The translations under genes and the position numbers were made by a program. Below, piece after piece: positions 14,315 to 20,676 of a stretch of DNA of 20,676 bases (positions are counted from its first letter, which is position 1; every line of letters starts with the position of its first letter). The notes beneath the pieces were generated by a model. The model was not told the DNA's origin and searched no databases. It saw only the letters and a program-made list of their open reading frames with translations. Origin of the DNA: Bacteroidaceae bacterium (GTDB lineage: Bacteria > Bacteroidota > Bacteroidia > Bacteroidales > Bacteroidaceae); NCBI GenBank assembly GCA_016292545.1, contig JAEDIG010000034.1:1-20676 (forward strand). The letters are read 5' to 3'.

Positions 14315-15916
14315 ATGGAAAAGAAACTTCTATTAGGCGATGAAGCGATTGCCCTGGGAGCCATCCACGCCGGACTGAGCGGTGTCTACGCATATCCCGG
14401 CACACCTTCCACCGAGATAACCGAATTTATCCAAACCAGCCCGGAAGCCAAAGAAAGAAACATACGCAGCCGTTGGTGTACCAACGAGAAGACTGCCATG
14501 GAAGCCGCTTTGGGCATGAGCTACGCCGGCAAGCGTGCATTGGTGTGCATGAAGCATGTGGGCATGAACGTATGTGCCGATGCCTTTATCAACAGCGCCA
14601 TTACCGGTGTGAATGGCGGTCTGGTGGTGCTGGCGGCCGATGACCCCTCGATGCACAGCAGCCAGAACGAGCAGGACAGCCGTTTCTATGGCAAGTTTGC
14701 CCTCATCCCCATCCTAGAGCCCAGCAACCAGCAGGAATGCTACGACATGATGCAAACGGCATTCGATTTGAGCGAACGCATCAAGGAACCGGTATTGCTG
14801 CGCATCGTCACCCGTCTGGCCCACAGCCGGTCGGCAGTAGAAACCGGCAAGAAGCGCGAGCAGAACATCCTCTCGCCCTCCACAGACCAATGGGTCCTGC
14901 TACCCGGCATTGCCCGCAAGAAATATGCAGTGCTGCTGGAAAAGCAAAGCGCCATGGAGGAAGAAGCCGAGAAATCGGTCTTCAACAAGGCGGAAAAAGG
15001 CGGAACAGGCCATCTAGGCATCATTGCCTGTGGCATCGCCTACAATTATGTAAAAGAGGCCATCGGCGCAGAAGGAAACATCCTGAAGATTTCACATTAT
15101 CCGTTGCCATCGGCCCAGATACAGCAACTGGCCAGCGAGAACGAGGCCATCCTCGTGGTAGAAGACGGGCAGCCTGTGGTAGAGCAAGACGTGAAGGCCA
15201 TCCTCGGCACTGGCTACAAGGTGGTGGGACGGCTCACCGGCCATCTGCCCCGCACAGGAGAGCTCACTCCCGACAATGTGGCCACAGCACTGGGCATAGC
15301 ACACAAGGCTGCCTTTGCGCCGGCGCAACATATTGCAGCCCGTCCGCCCCAGCTGTGTCAGGGTTGCGGACACCGCGACGTATATGGTGCCTTGCGCCAG
15401 ATTATCGAGGAGATGCCCGATGCCCGCGTCTTCGGCGACATCGGCTGCTACACGCTCGGCGCATTGCCTCCTTTCAAAGCCCTGAGCAGCTGTGTGGACA
15501 TGGGTGCCAGCATCACCATGGCCAAGGGTGCCGCCGACGCAGGATTGCGTCCGGCCATTGCGGTCATAGGCGACTCCACCTTCACGCACAGCGGCATGAC
15601 AGGCCTGCTGGACGCCATCAACGACAACGCACCCATCACAGTCATCATCAGCGACAACCTGACCACCGGCATGACAGGCGGACAGGATTCGGCAGGGCTG
15701 AACAAATACGAGGCAATCTGCCTGGGGCTGGGCATGGATCCAGCCCATCTGCACGTGGTGACGCCCTTGCCCAAAAACATCCCGGCCATTGCCGAACTCA
15801 TCCGTCAGGAGATTGCCTATGAAGGTGTCAGCGTCATCATTCCACGACGCGAGTGCATCCAGACGGCGGCCCGGCATGCAAGGGAAAGGAAAGCAAACAA
15901 AGAACAGCAACAATGA
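14315..15916 (+). CDS. iorA: Indolepyruvate ferredoxin oxidoreductase alpha subunit, lacking the C-terminal ferredoxin domain
   Basis: This 533-residue subunit carries the thiamine-diphosphate chemistry that interconverts arylpyruvate plus CoA with arylacetyl-CoA and CO2, exchanging electrons with ferredoxin. The N-terminal POR-like domain starts LLGDEAIALGAIHAG and includes YPGTPSTEI. The C-terminal TPP domain has CQGCGHRDVYG (Cys348, Cys351), IGCYTLG, and GDS (419-421) to DN (447-448), the usual TPP/metal motif. The family normally continues with a CxxCxxC-rich 2[4Fe-4S] segment. Here the protein ends shortly after IIPRRECIQTAARHARER, with no such cysteines. The start at 14315 is fixed by the promoter upstream. 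The gene overlaps iorB by 4 bp (ATGA). Confidence 0.93.
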   Translation: MEKKLLLGDEAIALGAIHAGLSGVYAYPGTPSTEITEFIQTSPEAKERNIRSRWCTNEKTAMEAALGMSYAGKRALVCMKHVGMNVCADAFINSAITGVNGGLVVLAADDPSMHSSQNEQDSRFYGKFALIPILEPSNQQECYDMMQTAFDLSERIKEPVLLRIVTRLAHSRSAVETGKKREQNILSPSTDQWVLLPGIARKKYAVLLEKQSAMEEEAEKSVFNKAEKGGTGHLGIIACGIAYNYVKEAIGAEGNILKISHYPLPSAQIQQLASENEAILVVEDGQPVVEQDVKAILGTGYKVVGRLTGHLPRTGELTPDNVATALGIAHKAAFAPAQHIAARPPQLCQGCGHRDVYGALRQIIEEMPDARVFGDIGCYTLGALPPFKALSSCVDMGASITMAKGAADAGLRPAIAVIGDSTFTHSGMTGLLDAINDNAPITVIISDNLTTGMTGGQDSAGLNKYEAICLGLGMDPAHLHVVTPLPKNIPAIAELIRQEIAYEGVSVIIPRRECIQTAARHARERKANKEQQQ

Positions 15917-16491
15917 AGAAAGACATCATACTATGCGGTGTGGGCGGACAAGGCATCCTCTCCATCGCCACTATCATAGGCCAGGCGGCCACACAGGCAG
16001 GCATATACCTCAAACAAGCCGAAGTACACGGCATGAGCCAGCGCGGCGGCGACGTACAGTCGCATCTGCGCCTGAGCACGGAGCCCATCTGGAGCGACCT
16101 CATCCCCGAAGGCAGCGCCGATGTAATCATCTCCATGGAACCCATGGAAAGCCTGCGCTATCTGGAATGCCTGGCACCCGACGGCACCATAGTGACAGGC
16201 AGCGTTCCCTTTGTGAACATCCCCAACTATCCCGACGAGGCCGCCCTGCAGGCCGAACTCGATGCCCTGCCGCATGTGGTGAAAAGCGACATAGACGCCA
16301 TGGCTAAGGACTGCGGCAATGCCCGCGGTGCCAACATGGTGTTGCTGGGCATGGCGGCCCCACACATCGGCATTCTCAGCGTGGACAGTCTGCGCGAGGC
16401 CATCAAGGTCATCTTTGCCCGTAAGGGTGAAGCGGTGGTAGAAGCCAACCTCAAGTGTTTCGACAGCCCGGCACATGCTATCCCCAAATGA
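15913..16491 (+). CDS. iorB: Indolepyruvate ferredoxin oxidoreductase beta subunit
   Basis: This 192-residue partner subunit has the POR gamma-type fold: KKDIILCGVGGQGILSIA with a glycine-rich loop, then YLKQAEVHGMSQRGGDVQSH, the hallmark of the family. It completes the IorAB enzyme. Its ATG overlaps the iorA stop (ATGA at 15913-15916), indicating coupled translation and an equimolar complex. A longer in-frame start at 15853 would lie inside iorA and adds 20 non-family residues, so it was rejected. It has no ferredoxin-type cysteine cluster, so it does not replace the one missing from the alpha subunit. Confidence 0.93.
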   Translation: MKKDIILCGVGGQGILSIATIIGQAATQAGIYLKQAEVHGMSQRGGDVQSHLRLSTEPIWSDLIPEGSADVIISMEPMESLRYLECLAPDGTIVTGSVPFVNIPNYPDEAALQAELDALPHVVKSDIDAMAKDCGNARGANMVLLGMAAPHIGILSVDSLREAIKVIFARKGEAVVEANLKCFDSPAHAIPK

Positions 16492-16503
16492 CGCAGAACC
16501 ATC

Positions 16504-17823
16504 ATGAAAATATTCAGTCCAGAGCTAGTAAATGAAGCCACACGGGTAAACCATGTGGCCGACCTTAGCCATGCCACCATCGGCGAAACGCTTCTGGTGG
16601 CCCAATATCTTGAACAAAAAACAGGAATCCCCTTCATCCGCATGGACCAGGGCAGTCCTGGCCTGCCTATTAATAAATATGGTATAGAAGCCGAGAAGCG
16701 GGCATTGGACAGCGGCATTGGCAGCCAGTATCCCGCTGCGGCCGGCATCCAGGAGCTCAAGGAGGCAGCCAGCCAGTTTGTCAAAGCCTTCATCGATGTG
16801 GACATCACACCCCGCGCCTGCCTGCCCACCGTGGGCAGTGTGGCCGGTTCGTTTGGTTCCTTCATTGCCTGTTGCCAACGCAAGTCATACCCTGGGATGG
16901 GCAAAGTGCTTTTCATTGACCCCGGTTTTCCCATCCAGAAGTCGCAACTCCGCATACTCGGCATCGAGTGGAAAGAATTCGACATCTATCCCTATCGCGG
17001 AGAAGCGCTCCGCGCAAAACTGGAGGAAGAGCTGAAGGACGGCGATGTGGCCGCCATTGTGTATAGCAATCCCAACAACCCGGCCTGGATTTCGCTGGAA
17101 GAAGAGGAACTGCGCATCATCGGCGAACTGGCCACCCAGTATGACGTCATTGTGATGGAAGACCTCGCCTATTTTGCCATGGACAACCGCAGGGACCTCT
17201 CCCACCCCTATGAAGCCCCCTTCGTGCGCACCGTGGCCCGCTACACCGACAACTACCTGCTGATGCTCTCTGCCAGCAAGATATTTTCCTATGCCGGACA
17301 GCGCATCGCCCTGGTGTGTATCAGCGACAAGCTCTTCGACCGGCAGTTTCCTGCCTTCCAGCAGCGTTATCACGACAGCGGCGTGTTCGGCCCCACCTTC
17401 ATCGCCAGCATTCAGTACATGATAACCAGCGGCTGCACAGCCACCACCCAATATGGCTATGCCGAGATGCTGCGCCTGAGCTGTGAAGGCAAGATAAACT
17501 TCGTGGAAGACACTAAGGAATATGCCATCCGTGCCCAGAAGATGAAAGCCATCTTCCTGCGCCACGGTTTCCGGATAACCTATCCCAAGGATGTCACAGA
17601 AGACATTGCCGACGGTTTCTTCTTCTCGCTCTCCTACCCTGGCATGACAGGCGGCGAGCTGGCATCGGAACTCATCCACTACGGTGTGAGCAGCATCAAC
17701 CTAGACACCACAGGTTCGCTGCAGCCCGGCGTGAGAGCCTGCACCAGCCGTATGCGCAACGAACTCTATGAGGTACTGGACGAAAGGATGAGACAGTTCC
17801 ATGAGGACCACAAGGACAATTGA
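16504..17823 (+). CDS. PLP-dependent aminotransferase, class I/II
   Basis: This 439-residue fold-type I aminotransferase has the PLP contacts Asn189 in NPNNP, Asp220 and Tyr223 in EDLAY, and the Schiff-base Lys259 in SASKIFSYAGQR. It opens LVNEATRVNHVADLSHATIG and includes RMDQGSPGLPINKYG. Its position 12 bp after iorB suggests that it moves the amino group between an aromatic amino acid and the arylpyruvate handled by IorAB. The linked omega-amidase-like gene hints that glutamine may be the donor or acceptor, but specificity cannot be read from the sequence. The ATG at 16504 follows directly and no truncation is seen. Confidence 0.9.
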   Translation: MKIFSPELVNEATRVNHVADLSHATIGETLLVAQYLEQKTGIPFIRMDQGSPGLPINKYGIEAEKRALDSGIGSQYPAAAGIQELKEAASQFVKAFIDVDITPRACLPTVGSVAGSFGSFIACCQRKSYPGMGKVLFIDPGFPIQKSQLRILGIEWKEFDIYPYRGEALRAKLEEELKDGDVAAIVYSNPNNPAWISLEEEELRIIGELATQYDVIVMEDLAYFAMDNRRDLSHPYEAPFVRTVARYTDNYLLMLSASKIFSYAGQRIALVCISDKLFDRQFPAFQQRYHDSGVFGPTFIASIQYMITSGCTATTQYGYAEMLRLSCEGKINFVEDTKEYAIRAQKMKAIFLRHGFRITYPKDVTEDIADGFFFSLSYPGMTGGELASELIHYGVSSINLDTTGSLQPGVRACTSRMRNELYEVLDERMRQFHEDHKDN

Positions 17824-17874
17824 CAATCACCATAAATAATAACGGATAAATCATAAGAAATTACAGAAAGCCCC

Positions 17875-19182
17875 ATGATACACAATCCTGAGATTGAATG
17901 CATGTCGCGCGAAGATATGCGCCGGCTGCAAAGCGAGAGACTTATAAACACGGTGAAGAGGTGTTACGAGAACGTACCCTTCTACCGCAGGAAAATGGAC
18001 GAGATGAAGGTGAAGCCCGAGGACATCAAGAGCATCGACGACATCCACAAACTGCCCTTCACCACGAAACAGGACCTGCGCGACGAGTACCCCTTCGGCC
18101 TGGAAGCCGTACCCCACAACGAGGTGCGGCGCATCCATGCCTCGAGCGGCACTACGGGTAAGCCCGTGGTGGCCACCTACACCGAAAACGACCTGAGATG
18201 CTGGGCCGAGGGCGTGGCACGCTGTATGGCCGTGGCAGCCGTAGGTCCTGGCGACACCGTTCAGGTAGCCTACGGCTATGGTCTGTTCACCGGAGGTCTT
18301 GGAGCCCACGATGGTGCAGCCATGCGCGGAGCCATCCAGCTTCCCATGTCGGCCGGCAACACGGAAAAGCAGATGATGCTGATGCAAGATTTCCAGAGCA
18401 CCATCCTGTGCTGTACGCCCAGCTATGCCATGCATCTGGCAGAAAGCATCCAGAACAGCCGCAACGAATCGGTGAGACTGATGAAGCTGCGTGCCGGATT
18501 CTTTGGCGCAGAGCCTTGGACGGAGGGCATGAGAAAGGAACTGGAGACGAAACTGCAGATCAAGGCCTACGACATCTACGGGCTGACGGAGATGAGCGGA
18601 CCCGGTGTGGGCGGCGAATGTGAATGCCAGAACGGCACACACCTCTGGGAAGACATGTTCTACCCCGAAATCATCAACCCCGACACCCTAGAACCCTGCA
18701 AGCCCGGAGAGTTTGGCGAACTGGTGTTCACATCACTCTGCAAAGAGGCCATGCCCATCCTTCGCTACCGCACACGCGACCTCACCCGACTGAACTATGA
18801 ACCCTGCAAGTGTGGACGTACCGCCGTGCGCATGGACCGCATTCTGGGCCGTTCGGACGACATGCTCATCATCCGCGGTGTGAATGTGTTCCCCAGCCAG
18901 ATAGAAACCGTTCTGACAGAATTCCCCGCCTTCCAGCCCTACTACTTCATCACCGTGAACCGTATCAACAACGAGGACACCTTCGACCTCGACGTAGAGC
19001 TCAAGCCCCAGTTCTTCGGCACTGATCCCGCAGACCAGATGAAGTTCATCAAGCCGCTCTACGACCGCATCGTGAGCATGGTGGGCATCAAGCCCAACAT
19101 CCACATCCAGCCCCCCTTCGGCATCGAGCGCAGCACAGGCAAGGCCAAACACGTGAACGACAAGCGACAGTTCAGGAACTGA
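17875..19182 (+). CDS. paaK: Phenylacetate-CoA ligase family protein, copy 2
   Basis: This 435-residue adenylate-forming ligase has the same organisation as the copy at 12291: MIHNPEIECMSREDMRRLQS, the ATP loop ASSGTTGKP (from 89), YGLTEMSGPGVGGEC, LRYRTRDLTRL and the lid GRSDDMLIIRGVNVFP. The copies share long blocks (FTTKQDLRDEYPFG against FTTKQDLRDTYPFG) but differ in the middle, where the aryl pocket lies. I infer a related but distinct aryl acid. It starts 51 bp after the aminotransferase gene without a visible consensus promoter, and is followed after 10 bp by the thioesterase. In the opposite direction the enzyme could conserve energy from arylacetyl-CoA. Confidence 0.93.
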   Translation: MIHNPEIECMSREDMRRLQSERLINTVKRCYENVPFYRRKMDEMKVKPEDIKSIDDIHKLPFTTKQDLRDEYPFGLEAVPHNEVRRIHASSGTTGKPVVATYTENDLRCWAEGVARCMAVAAVGPGDTVQVAYGYGLFTGGLGAHDGAAMRGAIQLPMSAGNTEKQMMLMQDFQSTILCCTPSYAMHLAESIQNSRNESVRLMKLRAGFFGAEPWTEGMRKELETKLQIKAYDIYGLTEMSGPGVGGECECQNGTHLWEDMFYPEIINPDTLEPCKPGEFGELVFTSLCKEAMPILRYRTRDLTRLNYEPCKCGRTAVRMDRILGRSDDMLIIRGVNVFPSQIETVLTEFPAFQPYYFITVNRINNEDTFDLDVELKPQFFGTDPADQMKFIKPLYDRIVSMVGIKPNIHIQPPFGIERSTGKAKHVNDKRQFRN

Positions 19183-19192
19183 CGACTGCACC

Positions 19193-19636
19193 ATGGCATC
19201 ACTCATTGAAAGCCTGAACCAAGGCGACCGCTTTGCCAGAAGCATCGGTGTGCAACTGACAGAAGTCCGCGTGGAATATGCCCGCGCGGAGGTCACCGTG
19301 GAGGAGCGTCACCTGAATGGGGCAGGTGTGTGCCAGGGCGGTGTGCTCTTCACCCTGGCCGACCTGGCCTTTGCCGCCGTGGCCAACAGCAGAGGCATCC
19401 TCACGCTGGGGATTTCCAACACCATCACCATGCTGAAATCCGCCCGACTGGGCGACCGGCTCACTGCGGAATGCCATGAGGTGATTGACCATCACCGGCT
19501 ACCCTACTGCGACATGCACATCACCAACCAGAACGGCGACCTCATTGCCACCATGACAGGGCTGGCCTATCGCATGAAAAAGGAATTCCCCTTTGACACG
19601 CTGATGGAGGAGGCCCAACAAAACGATAAGACATGA
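19193..19636 (+). CDS. PaaI-like hotdog-fold thioesterase
   Basis: This 147-residue protein has the length and pattern of the PaaI/4HBT hotdog family: FARSIGVQLTEVRVEYARAE, then NGAGVCQGGVLFTLADLAFA. It would hydrolyse aryl-CoA esters formed by the ligases or IorAB, protecting the CoA pool. The usual HGG of the active-site segment is QGG here (Gln48), while Asn42 and Asp57 are kept. The gene begins 10 bp after the second ligase and its stop overlaps the next gene start (ATGA at 19633-19636). Confidence 0.88.
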   Translation: MASLIESLNQGDRFARSIGVQLTEVRVEYARAEVTVEERHLNGAGVCQGGVLFTLADLAFAAVANSRGILTLGISNTITMLKSARLGDRLTAECHEVIDHHRLPYCDMHITNQNGDLIATMTGLAYRMKKEFPFDTLMEEAQQNDKT

Positions 19637-20406
19637 ACATGCAAATAACACTTCTACAACGCAACATAGAATGGGCCGCTCCGTCTGTCAACCGGACGCG
19701 TGCAGAACAGGCATTGCTATTGGCTCCCCGAAGCGACCTCTACGTGCTGCCGGAAATGTGGAGCACGGGCTTTGTGACCAGCCCCGCAGACTACGACTGC
19801 ATTGAGGGCGAGAACGGCACCACCCTGTCCTGGATGCAGCAAATGGCCAGGCAGCTCGATGCTGCTGTGGCAGGAAGCCTCTCCATCCAGGCCCAGGACG
19901 GGACCTACCGCAACCGTTTCTATTTCGTCACCCCCGACAAGGTGGAACACTACGACAAGCACCACCTCTTCACCTACGGAGGCGAACATCTGCGCTATAC
20001 GCCAGGACAAGCGCGTGTCGTTGTGGAATGGCGTGGCGTGCGTTTCCTGCTACAGGTGTGCTACGACCTGCGTTTCCCCATCTTTGCCCGCAACAAGATG
20101 GGAGAACAACCCGACTACGACTGCATACTGTACGTAGCCTCATGGCCTACCCCCCGCGTGGAGGCCTGGCGCACCCTGCTGTTGGCGCGCGCCATCGAGA
20201 ACCAATGCTATGTGTGTGGCGTGAACCGGGTGGGTACAGACCCCACCTGCCAGTACTGCGGCGGAACAGCCTTTATCGACCCTTACGGAGTGCGTGAGCA
20301 GGAAGTGCCCATGAACGAAGAAGGCATCCTTACCGCCCGTCTGGACATGGACCGTCTCAACGCCTTCCGCGAGAAGTTCCCCGTACTCCTTGACCGGGAT
20401 ATATGA
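19633..20406 (+). CDS. Carbon-nitrogen hydrolase, omega-amidase (Nit2/YafV)-like
   Basis: This 257-residue nitrilase-superfamily amidase has the catalytic triad Glu41 (VLPEMWSTGF), Lys109 (YDKHHLFTYGGE) and Cys143 (LLQVCYDLRFPIF). The GGE after the lysine and the CYDLRFP block are typical of the YafV/omega-amidase branch, which hydrolyses alpha-ketoglutaramate or alpha-ketosuccinamate released by glutamine or asparagine transaminases. It overlaps the thioesterase gene by 4 bp and is the last gene of the cluster, three genes after the aminotransferase. That placement supports a partnership with the aminotransferase. A second in-frame ATG two codons downstream is a minor alternative start. Other small amide substrates cannot be excluded. 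Confidence 0.9.
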   Translation: MNMQITLLQRNIEWAAPSVNRTRAEQALLLAPRSDLYVLPEMWSTGFVTSPADYDCIEGENGTTLSWMQQMARQLDAAVAGSLSIQAQDGTYRNRFYFVTPDKVEHYDKHHLFTYGGEHLRYTPGQARVVVEWRGVRFLLQVCYDLRFPIFARNKMGEQPDYDCILYVASWPTPRVEAWRTLLLARAIENQCYVCGVNRVGTDPTCQYCGGTAFIDPYGVREQEVPMNEEGILTARLDMDRLNAFREKFPVLLDRDI

Positions 20407-20430
20407 TGATACCGCTGTCCTCCAAAGCCC

Positions 20431-20460
20431 CCTCGGTCCCTCTGTTCAGGGGGACCGAGG
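20431..20460. repeat. 10-bp perfect hairpin after the omega-amidase gene
   Basis: CCTCGGTCCC (20431-20440) and GGGACCGAGG (20451-20460) pair perfectly around a 10-nt loop, 24 bp after the stop codon. Its position suits a transcription end, but no T-tract follows (next bases CCGGGAGAAAG). The sequence resembles the CCCCCTCGCTCCC hairpin at 4606-4633, so I class it as a dispersed repeat that may also help end the transcript. Confidence 0.6.
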
Positions 20461-20566
20461 CCGGGAGAAAGAAAGGTTTTGGTGGGGAAGGTCGCACGTG
20501 GACACAGGGTTTCCATCCCGCTACTCCATGAAAACCAATCAGATATATCCGTCCTTTTGTCATTTT

Positions 20567-20676
20567 ATTCAACTTTCGCAAGTTCAATTTCGTTGTGAAT
20601 GAGCGTATTAGCACGCCCCGAAGGGGCAACCTGCTACTAGCCCAGGGCAGAATGGAGCAGAGCGGAATGGCACCCT
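20567..20676 (-). repeat. Dispersed palindromic repeat, right copy, inverted and cut by window edge
   Basis: The reverse complement of these 110 bases matches 105-214 with only three mismatches. It includes the GCCCCTTCGGGGC hairpin, the CTGCCCTGGGCT block and the TTCAACTTTCGCAAGTTCAA tail. The element continues beyond the window. No gene crosses it. Confidence 0.93.

Noticed and set aside
15853..15912. Longer iorB N-terminus
   Set aside because: It lies inside iorA, is not family-like, and the ATGA overlap start at 15913 is the natural one.
20431..20460. Classical intrinsic terminator after the omega-amidase gene
   Set aside because: The stem is perfect but no T-tract follows, and a similar hairpin occurs in the repeat region near 4618, so it was listed as a repeat.
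1..20676. Whole window as one transposon with terminal inverted repeats
   Set aside because: The inverted 110-bp sequence is also related to the internal element at 4642-4895, is cut by the window edge, and encloses ordinary housekeeping and metabolic operons. No matching transposase for such a large element and no target duplication can be seen.

Overview
The window looks like chromosomal DNA of a Bacteroidales anaerobe, most likely a GC-rich member of the Prevotellaceae. Several observations point that way. Four promoters fit the Bacteroidetes pattern (TTG or TTTG, a 20-bp spacer, then TAnnTTTG or a close match). One gene encodes an HU-like protein with a C-terminal winged helix. A relic of carbohydrate-utilisation genes is present. 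GC-rich dispersed repeats of a kind common in Prevotella and Bacteroides occur in the gaps. No rRNA, tRNA or CRISPR array was seen. Family assignments come from reading motifs, not from database searches.

Layout. (1) 240-6253, minus strand: a tripartite ABC efflux operon in the order outer-membrane factor, membrane-fusion protein, FtsX/MacB-type permease, ATPase. Upstream of it lie a sigma-54-like promoter and two dyad sites exactly 22 bp apart, which suggests an enhancer-binding response regulator. A 254-bp nested palindrome splits the operon between its first and second genes. (2) 6254-8020: a low-coding stretch with a possible decayed gene end, a small AT-rich lipoprotein gene with a clear promoter, and a pseudogene that joins the start of a GH88/GH105-like gene to the end of a DUF2264-like gene. 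(3) 8021-9591: a two-gene operon of an HU-winged-helix protein translationally coupled to an HUH (Y1, RAYT-like) transposase carrying an extra C-terminal domain that resembles DprA/LOG Rossmann proteins. The pair is bracketed by two different tandem-repeat arrays (22-bp and 30-bp units). (4) 9775-12240: hrpB, a DEAH-type helicase. (5) 12291-20406: an arylacetate/aromatic 2-oxoacid cluster: paaK, ACT-domain protein, iorA, iorB, aminotransferase, second paaK, hotdog thioesterase and omega-amidase-like hydrolase. A third tandem array (28-bp units) lies between the first paaK and the ACT gene.

How the genes may work together. PaaK forms arylacetyl-CoA, IorAB interconverts arylacetyl-CoA and arylpyruvate, and the aminotransferase interconverts arylpyruvate and the aromatic amino acid. 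The omega-amidase would remove alpha-ketoglutaramate if glutamine is the amino donor, which would pull the pathway towards amino-acid synthesis. Reductive carboxylation of arylacetates is known in rumen Prevotella. The opposite, fermentative direction is also possible from sequence alone.

Most interesting region. The HU / HUH-transposase-DprA-like pair sits with flanking minisatellites and a perfect hairpin, in a window that also holds several copies of a dispersed palindromic repeat. One 110-bp piece of that repeat lies near both window ends in inverted orientation with only three mismatches. A REP/RAYT-type relationship between the transposase and these repeats is a testable hypothesis, not something the sequence proves.
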